Shown here: piece by piece, positions 33,071 to 44,077 of the stretch
Layout of the letters: every line of letters begins with the position of its first letter
Numbering within the stretch: the first letter of the stretch is position 1
Assembly: GCA_949316235.1 (NCBI GenBank)
Contig: OX438758.1
Span: 15,161,731 to 15,225,730 of the forward strand
Source: Oegoconia quadripuncta
Taxonomy: Eukaryota > Arthropoda > Insecta > Lepidoptera > Autostichidae
DNA length: 64,000 nucleotides
Direction of reading: 5' to 3'
Made by a program: the position numbers and the translations under genes
Notes under the pieces: generated by a model
Seen by the model: the letters and a program-made list of their open reading frames with translations, nothing else
Told to the model about the DNA's origin: nothing
Database searches by the model: none

Positions 33071-33227
33071 CTTCAATGGAATGTATAGCCACAAGCCACA
33101 TCAGCGTCCAGAGGATGAGAAACGTGACTATACCGATTTGGCACACAACACAGCGGATAATAACCGAGCATATTGTTTCTCCAGGTAATTTGGGAGCCGG
33201 GTACATTTTTAACCATGTGTCCGGAAC
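33071..33227 (-). CDS. Unrecognised membrane protein, exon 2 (membrane segment)
   Basis: A 157-nt exon with acceptor TATTTTACCAG|GTTCC and donor TTGAAG|GTATAT. It starts in phase 0, matching the end of exon 1, and ends with one base of a split codon, matching exon 3. The 52 codons read VPDTWLKMYPAPKLPGETIC and then a long hydrophobic helix, VTFLILWTLMWLVAIHS, ending in IE plus E. A single membrane span closing on an acidic pair resembles the first helix of two-pore potassium channels (family knowledge; tentative). The open frame on the other strand (33007-33234) is a shadow. Confidence 0.6.
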
Positions 33228-33334
33228 CTGGTAAAATACGAAAATATCTTTTCGTTTATTATATCAACATTTTTAGGTCCTTTTATAACAGGCACGATAT
33301 CGTCTAATAGGAGATAGTATATGGTGATGTCGGA

Positions 33335-33621
33335 GTGTCGGTAGCTCAGCGGTTAAGACGCGGTCTATCAATTTGGGACGTCCGGGTTCGATTCCTAGGC
33401 AAGCCATGTACCAATGACTTTTTAAATTTAATTATCCGACTGCTCTTAAACGGCGAAGGAAAGCATCGTGAGGAAACCCACATGTCTGAGAAATAAAAAT
33501 TCTAAGGCATATGAAATCCCCAACCCGCATTTGGCCAGCGCGGTGGACTATGGCTCATACTCTCTCAGTGTTCGAGGGAAGGCCTAATCCCTGCAGTGGG
33601 AGGTTTACAGGCTCATGATGA
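33335..33621 (+). mobile_element. SINE-1 copy
   Basis: Box A TAGCTCAGCGG, box B GGGTTCGATTCC, full body, and tail CTGCAGTGGGAGGTTTACAGG then CTCATGATG. Confidence 0.85.
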
Positions 33622-33778
33622 CCTATACTATACCTAAAGCAAGCGACAGAATTGTTAGAAAACACTTCTATTTAATTACTGATGGGTACTCTCTATCCTT
33701 CTACAAAAAATCGGGAACTATAAAATTTTAAGAAGTTACACAACAAAAATTACATATTTTTACTGGACTATAGTGTTG

Positions 33779-34070
33779 CGAGCGTCGTTGGCTCAGCCGT
33801 TAAAACGCGGTCTCCCAATTTGGGAGGTCCGGGTTCGATTCCCAGTCAGGCCATGTACCAATGAGTTTTTAAATTTAATTTAGTTACTTATGTACATTTA
33901 TCCGACTATTCTTAAACGGTGAAGGAAAATACCGTGAGAAATCTAAATTCTAAGGCAGGTGAAATCTCTAACCCGCATTGGGCCAGCGTGGCGGACTATG
34001 GCCCATACTCCCTCATATACGAGGGAAGGTCTATATACCTGCAGTGGGATGTTTACAGGATGATGATGAT
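33779..34070 (+). mobile_element. SINE-1 copy
   Basis: Head CGAGCGTCGTTGGCTCAGCC, box B GGGTTCGATTCCC, and a (GAT)n tail. A SINE-4 3' fragment follows immediately. Confidence 0.85.
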
Positions 34071-34131
34071 GCGTGGAACTAGAGGGCGCTGTATGTACGA
34101 GTATGTGCAAAGATATTTTTTATTATTTGTT
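34071..34131 (+). mobile_element. SINE-4 3' fragment
   Basis: GTGGAACTAGAGGGCGCTGT, then CAAAGATATTTTTTATTATT. Confidence 0.55.
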
Positions 34132-34136
34132 CCTTT

Positions 34137-34320
34137 TCAACCCCCCACCGACAAACGACAGGTGTTAAGTGTTTGAGGGCGTTGTGTTTGTTTGTGTGTG
34201 TGTGTTTGTGTGTGAATTTGTCCGAATGTATCTCAATAATGCGTGGTCTTTTCAGTGCAATTTATTTTATATTTAAGATTAAAATCGGGGAAATGGGTTA
34301 AACTAAATTTCCATTTTGTA
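34137..34320 (+). repeat. Dispersed repeat, family G
   Basis: CAACCCCCCACCGACAAACG and GTGTTAAGTGTTTGAGGGCG, then a GTGTGTTTGTGTGTG tract. Related to 37170-37385. Confidence 0.45.
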
Positions 34321-34329
34321 ATATGTATT

Positions 34330-34430
34330 TTTTTAAAAAGATCAACCCTTTGAGTTTCATGCATATTCTCAAAGGAAAGTTGCCTTTGGAACAAAGTAAA
34401 TCTGACAAAATAAAGAATTTTTTGACATTG
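34330..34430 (+). repeat. LINE-tail repeat, family H
   Basis: AAAAAGATCAACCCTTTGAG, AAAGTTGCCTTTGGAACAAA, AATCTGACAAAATAAAG. A diverged copy of 1-160. Confidence 0.45.
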
Positions 34431-34450
34431 ACTTACTAAGTCTTACTTAC

Positions 34451-35044
34451 CCTATGGATGATAATAGTTTTGTCATCTATCGATATCACTTCTTCTCTAT
34501 ATTTAACTCTATCATCATTACCATTAAGTTGACTTTCTGTATTACTCAACATCTTACTTCTACTATCTGTTAATCCCTTCGGCAACACATTCCACTTAAA
34601 ATTACCGTTTCTTTGTTTAATTTTTCCAACTAAATCAGATGTTTTGTCCTTACCAACAGTATTATTAGCTTTATTTTGTACAAAATTATGTGTTTCAATA
34701 TAATTGTTATATTTGATTTTTAGGGGTTTATTTATATGTTCATTTTTATTGGTTAGTAATTGACAGACATCAATTCCGTTGCCATGTAGTTTATATGTAC
34801 TGTCAAGGTCTATAGTAACGAATACGCCTCTTTTACGTTCCATTTCGTTCACACTAACTTTCCTATACAGTGGTTTGACAAGAACGTTATTTTTAAACTT
34901 CCCTCGAATATTTTCCATGATTCGAGCGTTCAGACGTACATCTGATAATGCACTGCTTTCAGAAGCTTCGCTTGGGGTAGCGTGTGAAACTTTGAAGTGC
35001 TGATTTCCTGTTTTACGTTGAATGTACCGGAAACCATGGCTCAT
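34451..35044 (-). CDS. Unrecognised membrane protein, exon 1 (N-terminal region)
   Basis: First visible coding exon: 198 codons from ATG at 35044 to a strong donor, CATAGG|GTAAGTAAG. The frame stays open to 34436 only because it reads into the intron. The protein is basic and hydrophilic, rich in K, N, R and S, without signal peptide or recognisable domain. It begins MSHGFRYIQRKTGNQHFK and ends IDDKTIIIHR. It continues in phase into the membrane segment encoded at 33227-33071. A long disordered cytoplasmic N-terminus before the first helix would suit an ion-channel subunit, but this is inference. I know no close family member by sequence. The donor and in-phase continuation are what make it a gene; the start could be a later Met or lie in an undetected upstream exon. 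Confidence 0.6.
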
Positions 35045-35274
35045 CGAGTATCAAAGTGTTGGTTCGTTTCAAAGAGTTTTCGCCTCTTTTGCTGGAAACA
35101 GTTTCAAATTGCTTTGCTTTTCAATAACCGCTATCTTGGTTTAGTTTAGTGACGTCAAGTGTGCATAAAAAAAAGGTTACTTTCGTGGAGTTCGAAATGA
35201 TAATAAAAATCTTTAGTTACCAAGAAAAAAGTAAAAGCTAGTGTAAAAGTGTAGGTAGGTAGTGTAGTGTAGTC

Positions 35275-35538
35275 TAAAGGTGTAGTGGTTAGAAAGTCTC
35301 ACCACTATACCAAATGGTCGCGGCTTCGAATCCCGCTAGGGGCATATGTTTGTGTGATGAATACGGTCATGTGTGTTATGGATGTTTTCATTTATAATAA
35401 GTATTTATTTACAAATAAAAAAATAATGTATTTATGTAGTATAGCAACCATCCGGTATCCACAACACAAGCCTATAGATGCTTACTGTGGAACTAGATGG
35501 CGCTGTGTGTATGTCTAAGGATATTTATTATTATTATC
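35275..35538 (+). mobile_element. SINE-4 within a duplicated unit
   Basis: Head partly replaced (GTCTAAAGGTGTAGTGGTTA), box B GCTTCGAATCCCG, then the standard body to TAAGGATATTTATTATTATT. The sequence after it (35539-35805) matches the flank of the SINE-4 at 22760-23034. Confidence 0.85.
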
Positions 35539-35805
35539 CTTTTCAAAAAAAAAGAAAGATGATCTTGTAACTGTGACAAAATTATATAGCTCAGCATATG
35601 GTCGCTGGGAACCAGCAGCCGCTGATTTTCAGCAACAGCCTTCAGTTGACATAACTATGGTCCATATAAATAAATCGTTGTCAAGACTAAGATATCTTTA
35701 AGTTGACGCTTGAGAATAGTATTGAGATTGAGACACGATCTCAATCTCAAGATCGATTTATTAATACGACCATATGTATAGTTACTTAAGGATTTATCCG
35801 TTAGA
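35539..35805. repeat. Flank plus MITE duplicated from/to 22497-22759
   Basis: GAAAGATGATCTTGTAACTG, GGTCGCTGGGAACCAGCAGC, then the fold-back MITE (AAATAAATCGTTGTCAAGAC to TCGATTTATTAATACGACC). It ends CTTAAGGATTTATCCGTTA, exactly where the other copy ends. Confidence 0.75.
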
Positions 35806-35935
35806 CTGGTCCAGGCCTCTGGAGATGTGAGAGCTGGTGCTGCCAACTTTGCTGAACAGCTGAGCTTATGCATTCAACGGGGTAATAGCGCTAGCGTACT
35901 AGGTACTATGCCTCACGGAAGGAAGTTGGACGGCA
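35806..35935 (+). mobile_element. LINE 3' coding fragment
   Basis: The plus frame reads ASGDVRAGAANFAEQLSLCI, QRGNSASVLGTMPHG, like the C-terminal tail of a non-LTR retrotransposon protein (SGDPRAG...QRGNAASVLGT pattern, from memory). The end of the same fragment recurs at 37808-37853. Confidence 0.5.
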
Positions 35936-35972
35936 ACACAAAAATATTTATTTCCACACCAGCCCACCTAGC

Positions 35973-36120
35973 CAAGTGGCGAGCGTTTCTATAACAACAA
36001 ACTCTAACGTTTCATACCTCGCAGCTAATTGGATGTCACTAAGTCATATAAATTTGACAACCAATCAGCTGCGAGAACTGTAGCATTAGCGTTTGTCGTT
36101 ATAGAAACGTTTGCCACTTG
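35973..36120. mobile_element. 148-bp MITE with CAAGTGG ends
   Basis: CAAGTGGCGAGCGTTTCTAT then AACAACAAACTCTAACG is inverted at the right as CGTTTGTCGTTATAGAAACG then TTTGCCACTTG. There is no gene. Confidence 0.8.
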
Positions 36121-36562
36121 TCTATAGGTCCAGAGTAATTTTCTTTAAAAAAGCTGTCATTTTAGTCTGTTCGTTTAATCTATTCTAATGCTCTACTGCC
36201 AACACACGATATGCATGCATTGTGTGTTATAAATAAACAAATTCCTCAGAAAGGTTTCAACAAGAACATCAAAGACCATTTTTATATCAACAGAGCGTTG
36301 GTGTAAATCTGCTTATCCCATCTCTGTGTACGGGTCCATATCTCTCGCAGACTGTATTGTATGTAGCTGAGATAATATCTTTGTACCGATCTAGTAAATC
36401 CTTTGAATTCAAACAGAATATTCTGTAAGCTTTACTGTGGTGTTTTCTCTACATACGTAATAAGCTTAGTGTGATAATACAGTTGGAGATTTTGTTCCAT
36501 GTTTTATATTGTACGATAAGGGTAGGGACGGCCAGAGGTACAATGTACCTACTTGACTTACT

Positions 36563-36914
36563 TTATAAATAAGTATAAATATTTCGGACAGTAACTAAAA
36601 AGTTTGTACTATGGATACTAGATAACGGATAAACAGTGTAACGAACAATAGTGTTGTTGCGGAATTTCTTGTCGCTTCTTCTCCCTAACCATAACACCAG
36701 GTGAAGTGATGTAGTCAAAAAAAAATAACATGTTGACTTTCAATAAGTGATGTTTTTGTAACCTACATTGAATAAAATATTTTTGATTTTGATTTTGAAC
36801 ATACATAAATATTTATATAAACTTCCATGACTCGGGAAGAAATGTTTGTATTATTCACACAAATATTTACCCTTCGCGAGATTCGAACTCGCAACCGGTT
36901 TTGCAGACAAGGTT
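36563..36914 (-). mobile_element. SINE-3 interrupted by a LINE-J tail
   Basis: SINE-3 complement on both sides: TACTATGGATACTAGATAAC then GGATAAAC on the left; ACATACATAAATATTTATAT to the box B complement GATTCGAACTCG on the right. The interruption at about 36635-36798 is a LINE-J 3' UTR ending in a TTTTGATTTTGATTTTGA repeat. Confidence 0.75.
36635..36798 (+). mobile_element. LINE-J 3' UTR insertion
   Basis: TTGTTGCGGAATTTCTTGTC, GCTTCTTCTCCCTAACCATA and CCTACATTGAATAAAATATT complement 1541-1690. The (GATTT)n-type tail is at the right. Confidence 0.65.
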
Positions 36915-37169
36915 AAAAACTTTGAGTCATAATAAATAAAAAAATATATATTTTGTAACCTTGTAAAAGTTAATAATACCTTCCTGAAGTCTTATATATA
37001 AATATATATAATATTATATATAAATTTTATTGTTATAAATATTTACTACTTTATAAAACCTGATTTTGGGTTACTTACACGACATTTAACCCTCGAACTT
37101 CTAGGGGCCTCGCGAGTCTATATATATATATCTATCACAGTTAAGTATAAGTATAGACTTGTGTAAACC

Positions 37170-37385
37170 TTCTACGAAAAGCGACGGTTGTTATGTGTTT
37201 GACGGCGTTGCGTGTGCTTATGTGTCCCCAGTCTTTGTCCGGATGTATTTTAGTAATGTGTAGTTCGATTTAATGGCGGTATTTTATATTAAAGGCTAAA
37301 CGAGGGGACAGATTATAAGCCATGTTTGATGAAAATCGATTAAGCCTATAATATTTATCCTTTAGCACGTTGTTTGTTGTATTTG
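37170..37385 (+). repeat. Dispersed repeat, family G
   Basis: ACGAAAAGCGACGGTTGTTA, GTTTGACGGCGTTGCG and CATGTTTGATGAAAATCG. Confidence 0.4.
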
Positions 37386-37807
37386 GATGATTTTATAGTC
37401 TTTAGTCTTCTAAATTTTCAATTTATAGTTCTCACCAGTCTGTTCACCCAGTTTTTGAACAACAAGTTATACGAGCACTGAACAAACCATCCGGCCATTT
37501 CACTGTACCAATATTGTCGCCGTGTAACCGCAAAGGAAAGAACTTTAAATTGAGTTTGTTCACAGACCTACAATCTGATGGAATCGTTATAGGTGATCTT
37601 ATATAACTGTTTTTTAATGCATAGGTATAGAGGGAGGCTTTTCGTTACATTGTTAATTCTACATTCTAATTATGTTGCTTTTGTTCCTTGTTAACTGCTC
37701 ATTTGGGAGCAACATTGCAACATTCTGTTAGCTTTAAGTGGACACCTTCACGAAATGGTTGTCGAAGGTAGTGCTACTCATGTAAATAATTATAATTATT
37801 ATAATTA
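37386..37807. other. Unassigned spacer
   Basis: Nothing recognised apart from a short AATTATAATTATT run at the right. Confidence 0.35.
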
Positions 37808-37853
37808 TTAGCGTACTAGGTACTATGCCTCACGGAAGCGAGTTGGACGGCGT
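37808..37853 (+). mobile_element. LINE 3' fragment, same family as 35806-35935
   Basis: GCGTACTAGGTACTATGCCT, CACGGAAGCGAGTTGGACGG. Confidence 0.5.
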
Positions 37854-38261
37854 ATTTTTTCTGTAAGATATAGGTATTTTCAATTGTGTTTTATACATTT
37901 GTTGTTTCATGTACATACTTAATTAAATATTTTTTCATTTGAAAAAAAAAACAAAAAAATTGTATTAATAAAAAGTTTTTGTTTCTTTTTCAAAATTCGC
38001 TTTACAGTACTTAGTAACTGGAGACTCCTTTTAATAATGCCTGTGCTAGGAGACTCCGTTCTACAAGACTATTCTTTACATAACTGTACATAATGTATTA
38101 GATGAGCAGTGAATATAAACTAAAATTTAAAATAAAATAAAATTATATATCTTATAAACAAAGCCCTAACAAATAAGAATTGTATAAGCAGTTTTGTGCT
38201 GCTCAGGTAACCTACTCGTACAATCGTTGAAACGATTTTGCGGTGGCCACAGTGATCCGTT

Positions 38262-38440
38262 TGTAACCCCCGACGCAAAAAGAGCAGTGTTATAAGATTG
38301 ACCGCAATGTGTCTGTCTGTGTGTTTGGATGCGGTTTTTTTAATCGATAACAATTTTTCTAGCGGTGGTTAGTGGCGGCGGCTGTAGCCATGTTTGCTGA
38401 AAATGTGTTAAACCGTTTCGAAGATTTTTAGCTTTTAACA
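38262..38440 (+). repeat. Dispersed repeat, family G
   Basis: ACCCCCGACGCAAAAAGAGC, GTGTCTGTCTGTGTGTTTGG and GTTAAACCGTTTCGAAG. This is the best preserved copy here. Confidence 0.5.
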
Positions 38441-38498
38441 TATTTAGTTTCGTTATCCGGATGGTTTTTTGGGGTTTTTCTAAATTTTCAATTTATAG

Positions 38499-38735
38499 TT
38501 TTTTTTTATCCACAACGGGTTATCACTTGACCTCAATCACACCTGATGTTAAGTGAAGATGAGGCCGAAGGTGGAAGCGTAGTGATCCGGAAACCCAAAT
38601 ATTTGGGGAACTGGCTATCTTATCTTACAACCGGAACACAACAATGCTATTAACATTGCTGTTTGGCGGCAGATTTAAATAAGATGATGGTAGCAGCAAG
38701 GCGGACATTTAAAATGCCCTACCACCAACCAAATC
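38499..38735 (-). mobile_element. SINE-2 without head
   Basis: Complement of tail and body: ACTTGACCTCAATCACACCT, GCTATCTTATCTTACAACCG, CCTACCACCAACCAAATCG. Confidence 0.8.
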
Positions 38736-38753
38736 GTCTGGATTTTTATGCGG

Positions 38754-38812
38754 GAGGCCTATGTTCAGCAGTGGACCTCCTGTGACTGATATGATGATGA
38801 TGATAATTTAGA
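38754..38812 (+). repeat. LINE 3'-end-like fragment with (GAT)n tail
   Basis: GGAGGCCTATGTTCAGCAGT then GATATGATGATGATGATAAT. The form is close to the SINE-1 tail. Confidence 0.5.
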
Positions 38813-39171
38813 AAATCCGTGAAGAACTAAACATAATAATATCATCAAAGCAGCCGTGTTATAAGGTAGAATTTGAATTTGTAAAAAATCGCATTCAAAT
38901 CGGACCACGCATTTTAGAGATACCTACATCCGGACATAGGCTAGACACACACATATACAACGCCATGAAACGCATAAAAGGAACGTTATCGAATCATCAT
39001 TGCTCCATTCACATGGCAATTTTCCTCTGATTCACTCTACCAGATTGAGGGTCTCTGGCTATAGATTTGGCCAATGAAAAAACCTATGAACTCAGCTGGC
39101 TAGCTTGTCACATAAAATATGTAGAGCACTATTTAGGAAGTCTCGCCATATCTTCTCGTCGTCAAAAGTCT

Positions 39172-39250
39172 TTTTTTTTAATGATTGACTGGATTCGCGT
39201 TTGACCACAATCATCTGGAAAGTGACGATGGGGTCGTCTGAAGACGTCTT
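39172..39250 (-). mobile_element. LINE-T 3' tail
   Basis: TTTTTTTTAATGATTGACTG, GATTCGCGTTTGACCACAAT, then GGAAAGTGACGATG. Confidence 0.55.
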
Positions 39251-39290
39251 CAATCACTGGTGCTTAAGATCGCCCAGGGTGCTATGGAAA

Positions 39291-40446
39291 GAACTATATT
39301 CGAAGTTATTCTAAATAACAATATCCGGAACGAGGTGATCTAGGATCAAGGTCCTCGACGGCTCTGGAAGTTAGCCATCTGATGTGGGAGTGGGCAAATT
39401 ATCTCCCTCGCCCTCCAGATGCGGAGCGATGTTAGCGGCGTGACGACTGGACGCGCAAAGCCGAATTCCGGGCTATGTGTCGCGCGCGCCATGTGAGAGG
39501 CATATCCAGCAATCTGATGATAATGGAGTCGGGTCGCTCGGACCCGCGAGTGATCAATCTACTTGCTTTACTTCTGTGTAAGTAACGGAGAACGCTGCAC
39601 TATTACAACTTTTCGCTGAGAGGGTTGATTTAGGTCTAGTTTACAGTTATACGAATACGTAGTTGAGATGTTCAATGATTGTTTTCTCTGCGGATCCTCA
39701 ATATGTGATTTTTTAGTTGTAAAAAACTACGAGCTACGTTCGTCTACCTATGTCAAACCATCCAGTTATAGGAAATCGAATTTTGACAAGGTCAATCGAA
39801 GAATATAACTTGTTTGGGCATAGGGCTGCCGCATATGGTGACCTAAAGGAGAACATGTCATATCTATACAATTGTTTCCTTTTGCTTATTTTGTAAGAAA
39901 ATCACCGTTGTCAACAGCAATAATGCGTGACGCAGATGAACGTATATAGAGCGAAGTCAGTGATAGCGTTGATTTTTACACAATGTCATTATAGAACGCA
40001 TCTTGTGAAGAATCAATAATATCTGTCAAAAACTACATCTCCATTTTTAAGAATATCCTCCCTTTTACAGCCCTCCTTTTTTATTTGTCATCTGGCAACC
40101 CTAGTTGGGCAGCATTTGGGAAGCGGCGTAAATATCTCCTCGTCCTCGTCTCCATATCTCTATAACTGCAAAATTGGAAACCCTGTTTACAATGGTGTTC
40201 ACAGGACCGTCAACTTTAACACTCCAAAAACAGGGGAATATGAGATTGAGAAAGAGAAGGGGGAGTGAAAGAGCGGTCAGTGACCGAGAGAGAGAGAGAC
40301 AAAAAGAGGGGGATAAGTATAGAGAGAGGCGAGAGAGAGATAATCCGGCTTTGCGTTTACATGATAGATGTCAGCGTGACGTCCAGCGTATGGAAATAAT
40401 AGGCTTTTGTCACCTTTATGCCTCCCGCGGTATGTGACAGGTTAAA
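39291..40446. other. Unassigned region, partly GC-rich
   Basis: The block at 39340-39560 is GC-rich (CTCCAGATGCGGAGCG, GTCGCGCGCGCCATG) and probably old transposon sequence. A purine tract (GAGAGAGAGAGAC and similar) lies at 40285-40345. The frame at 40174-40437 is a product of that tract. Confidence 0.35.
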
Positions 40447-40775
40447 CTTATTAATAAACCAATCTCAAAATAAGTCTTGAGGCTGTATCACCCAAGATGC
40501 GTCTTAAGAAGTTGACGCTATCTCAAGGTCCGTGCTCATTTATAAACCAATCTTGAGGTCTACTCAGCTGAGATCATTTCTCAAGTATTCGCCTCAGCGG
40601 CGAATGAGTGATAGTCTTGAGTATTGTTTATTAATACGCGCACTTCTCAAGTGAGTACTGCTTGAGTATGCACGTGCTTTTCATGTCTCAAGTTAGGTTT
40701 AATAATTAACACGTTTACTTGTGACCGGTCACAAGACTTCTCAATATTGTGAATGGTTTATTAATACAGGCCTTA
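40447..40775. mobile_element. CTCAAG-rich MITE (family E), inverted copy
   Basis: Inverse of 20083-20421. It starts CTTATTAATAAACCAATCTC and ends GGTTTATTAATACAGGCCTTA, with CGCCTCAGCGGCG and CTCAGCTGAG inside. Confidence 0.8.
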
Positions 40776-41088
40776 ATGTTCTTCCGGCGCAGGGCAAATG
40801 AAATCCCAAATTAATCCGCCAATTTCACTTTCTTAATGTATCTAATGGTTTTGTTCCTCCGGGTCCTGGCCGGTAAGGCTTAACCCTTACCCTAAGGTGA
40901 AGAAAGAGGTTAATTTTAGCTCACTTTAAGTAGGTGGCCAGTACTCGTGGCGTAAGTCAACAATCATCACTTCTGCTAGAGCAAAAGCATATAGACGAAA
41001 CTAAACATTTTCTATGTTATTTATTTTTGAAATCTATATTTAAATATAATCTATATATTTATAAATATAATAATACATAATATAATAC

Positions 41089-41347
41089 ATATCCTTAGAC
41101 ATACACACAGCGCCATCTAGTTCCACAGTAAGCAACTATAGGCTTGTGTTGTGAATACTAGATGGTTAATATACTAAATAAATACATTTTTTTTTGTATA
41201 TAAATACTTATTATAAATGAAAAACATCCATAACTCAGGTACACATGTCCGTATTCATCATACAAACATATGCCCCTAGCGGGATTCGAAGCCGCAACCT
41301 TTTGGTATAGCGGTCAGAGTTGCTAATCACTACACCAAACAGGTCGT
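41089..41347 (-). mobile_element. SINE-4, full length
   Basis: Complement of the 3' end (ATCCTTAGACATACACACAG) to the head (CACTACACCAAACAGGTCGT). Box B reads GGGATTCGAAGCC. Confidence 0.85.
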
Positions 41348-43381
41348 TTGGTGAGTTGGTGAAATGACTGAGTTATGACGAAAACATAAACAAAAATACA
41401 ACCGTATCAATCCGGTGTCTCCTCCTTCTTCCTTTTTTGAAGTCGTTTAAAAATGAAATGAAAAACTTTATAGTACTTTATAGCAACTTAAGTGCATATC
41501 GAGTTCCAATTCAAATGACTTAGATTTTACTAAACACCTCTGTATTTAGTATCGGTTACTAATCTTATATTAGTACGTTTAACTGCACCACAATTGAAGC
41601 TAGCTACTCGTAGTTTCCATTTGAAATTCAGGGACATTATTAAAAATGTGAATAGTTTGAGCTGGAAGTAGATATGCATTATTGAACTCTACTCTCTTTG
41701 GCTAATGCAACAAAATACTGCAAAATAAATCTTCCATGACCATGAAGCATTTGGTTCGAAAACGAACCTCTTTGGTAGATATTGATTTCCATGCAGTATG
41801 GGTTAGCTATGCGCAGCTCGCAAAACGATGCGCGCGCAACTCCTGTCAAAATAACCTTAGAATATGAATTTCCCCTAAAATCCTATCGTTGTTATTAAAG
41901 AAACCTAATTTTAATTGTGAATTTGTTAACACAATCAAAAACAAAACTGATAATTTCACCGCAACATTTGTTATGTTGTAATAGTGCTGTTATATTTGTG
42001 GATTTGCTTGTTGTAAGGTAAGTTAGAAATTTTAGGTACGCGGTTTGTTTTTGATATTATATTAGGATTTGTTTTGTAATTACAGTTGATTATTTATTTC
42101 ATTTATTTGGCAAAACAAGTTACAGTATATTGTAAAAACCATGTACCTAGTTACTTTAACGTTATAGGTTATACTTTATTATGAAGAATAATGATGTCTT
42201 ATTTCCATTCAAATGTCGCCCAGTTTAAGTGAGATAGGAGATAATCCTGTACTTATATGCATAAGGGCATCTCAGTCTATAAGTAAAGTTCATGGATATA
42301 ATGGGCATTAGGCTTCATGCAAACTAGAATCGACCAAAAGTATAAAAAATACAATATACTCGTATCTACTATACGAAAAGCAAGGTCCAGTAGCGTCAAT
42401 GAAATAGTTGTTGTTAGCACTATTTCGTCACAAAGATACATAACGTCACGACCCTCACCCCGAGTGGAGTGGTCAGAGATATCCTAAAAAACCGAGTTTG
42501 GGATGAGTTAAATGAAACATCGTCTACGGTTCACCTTACGAAATATACAGAAATGCACACGTGACCGTGAGCCAATCGTCATTGAATCACGCAAATCTAT
42601 AGATTTATCACAAAAGTAGGTATAGAAAATATTCCATAATTTTTCAGATGTGGCTGATTATTAAATTGTACGTAAACTGGTTATTATTACATAGTTGTGA
42701 AAATATACTCTCCTAACTCAAGTAACATACAAGTAACAAGTAACTCAGTCAGTCAAGTAACATAGTACTTATTATGCTAGTACAAAACAGAAATATATGT
42801 CGCAGATGGGCGTGTGGGTGGGCGTTGCTAGCGACCGGGACGGTGCCAGTCGCGTGGTAAAGGGTGGCTCGGGCAAAGGCGATATTATTGCAAGCTACCA
42901 TAGGCAAATCGACAACGTATTCACATTCGATTATGATCATGAAACCTGATATGCTTTCTGTTGAAGAGAAAATATGTGCACGCCCCTCGTGCCATACAAC
43001 TTGGCCCCCACGTGCACTCTGTGGAACACAGCCGTACCTTGTCTATAGTTCCTCCTTGCTCAAATTCCATGATCAAAGTCTTATTCAGTAACGACTCACC
43101 GGATTCTTCAAGCGTCGATGGTAGTAGGTAATCAGAGTCCCTCTTGGTCGTTGATGTCCAGTGGTGGTCCGACTCCTTCGACAGCCGGTAACAAAGTGTG
43201 TGTCATTTTCGATGTGAAGACCTAATATAACTGTTAACGTCGTCACCGCGCCGTTTCCGGCGATACCAGCGCCACCAAGTTTAGTTCCCACAGCAAACCG
43301 CGTATTATGATAGTCAGTTGACCGTTCAAATAATGAATTCTAAAAACTTTATACGTATAAACAGGATACACAGATCTAAAA
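41348..43381. other. Region upstream of the GT49 gene, mostly unassigned
   Basis: No repeat was recognised over 2 kb. A GTAAG|GTAAGTTAG donor-like site at 42017/42018 and an acceptor-like TTGTTTTAG|GC at 43998 could frame a 5' UTR intron of the downstream gene, which is a guess. The block 42750-43310 is richer in GC and open on the minus strand (42940-42749, 43291-43085), ending in a donor-like AATCCG|GTGAGTC. I cannot name it; an old LTR-type element or a stray exon are both possible. Confidence 0.3.
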
Positions 43382-43711
43382 AACCGCCTCCGTGGCTCTA
43401 TGCAAACAACATAGAGTTTACGAATCGGAGGTCGCGAGTTCGATTACTAAACATATACCCATGTTTAGTAATCGGTTTGGTTTGTGGTAGAGCATTTTAA
43501 ATGTCCGCCTGGCTAGCTACCACCATTTTATCTAAATCTGCCGCCAAACAGCAATATTAAAAGCATTGTTGTGTTCCGGTTGTCAGAGATAAGATAGCCA
43601 GTTCCCCAAATATTTGCGTTTTCGGGTCAGTACGCTTCCACCTTCGGCTCATCTTCACTTAACATCAGTTGTGATTGAGGTCAAGTGCTAATCCGTTGTG
43701 CAAAAAAAAAA
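43382..43711 (+). mobile_element. SINE-2, full length with a damaged box B
   Basis: Head ACCGCCTCCGTGGCTCTATG. After GAGTTCGAT the linker is rearranged (TACTAAACATATACCC). Body and A tail are normal. Confidence 0.8.
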
Positions 43712-44077
43712 TAGTTGGTAGAGGTAAAACATTTTCATAATATCGAATGTAAAAGAATATATTGCATTTTTTCTGTTACTATAGAAAACTTCAAATCGCT
43801 CTAATTTAGTTATTCTTCTCTTTTTCTAAAATATTATTTACTACTTTTTAGATCTATGTACGTGCTTGAATAAACACCCCAATGCTTTGGGATATCTTTG
43901 ACCATTTTGGGCTAAAGGTCCTGAGCTATGTATGTATGTCTGTTGTTTTGAGATGATTAGAAACATTCTGAAGTCATTTTATTTCTCTGTTGTTTTAGGC
44001 AATTAAACAATGCTAATACAGAATGACGATAATGCGTGATGAAGGTGGTATATAATTAAAAACGATGAAAGTTAGCT

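Noticed and set aside
33007..33234. 75-codon plus-strand frame
   Set aside because: It is opposite the minus-strand exon 33227-33071, which has splice sites and matching phase on both sides.
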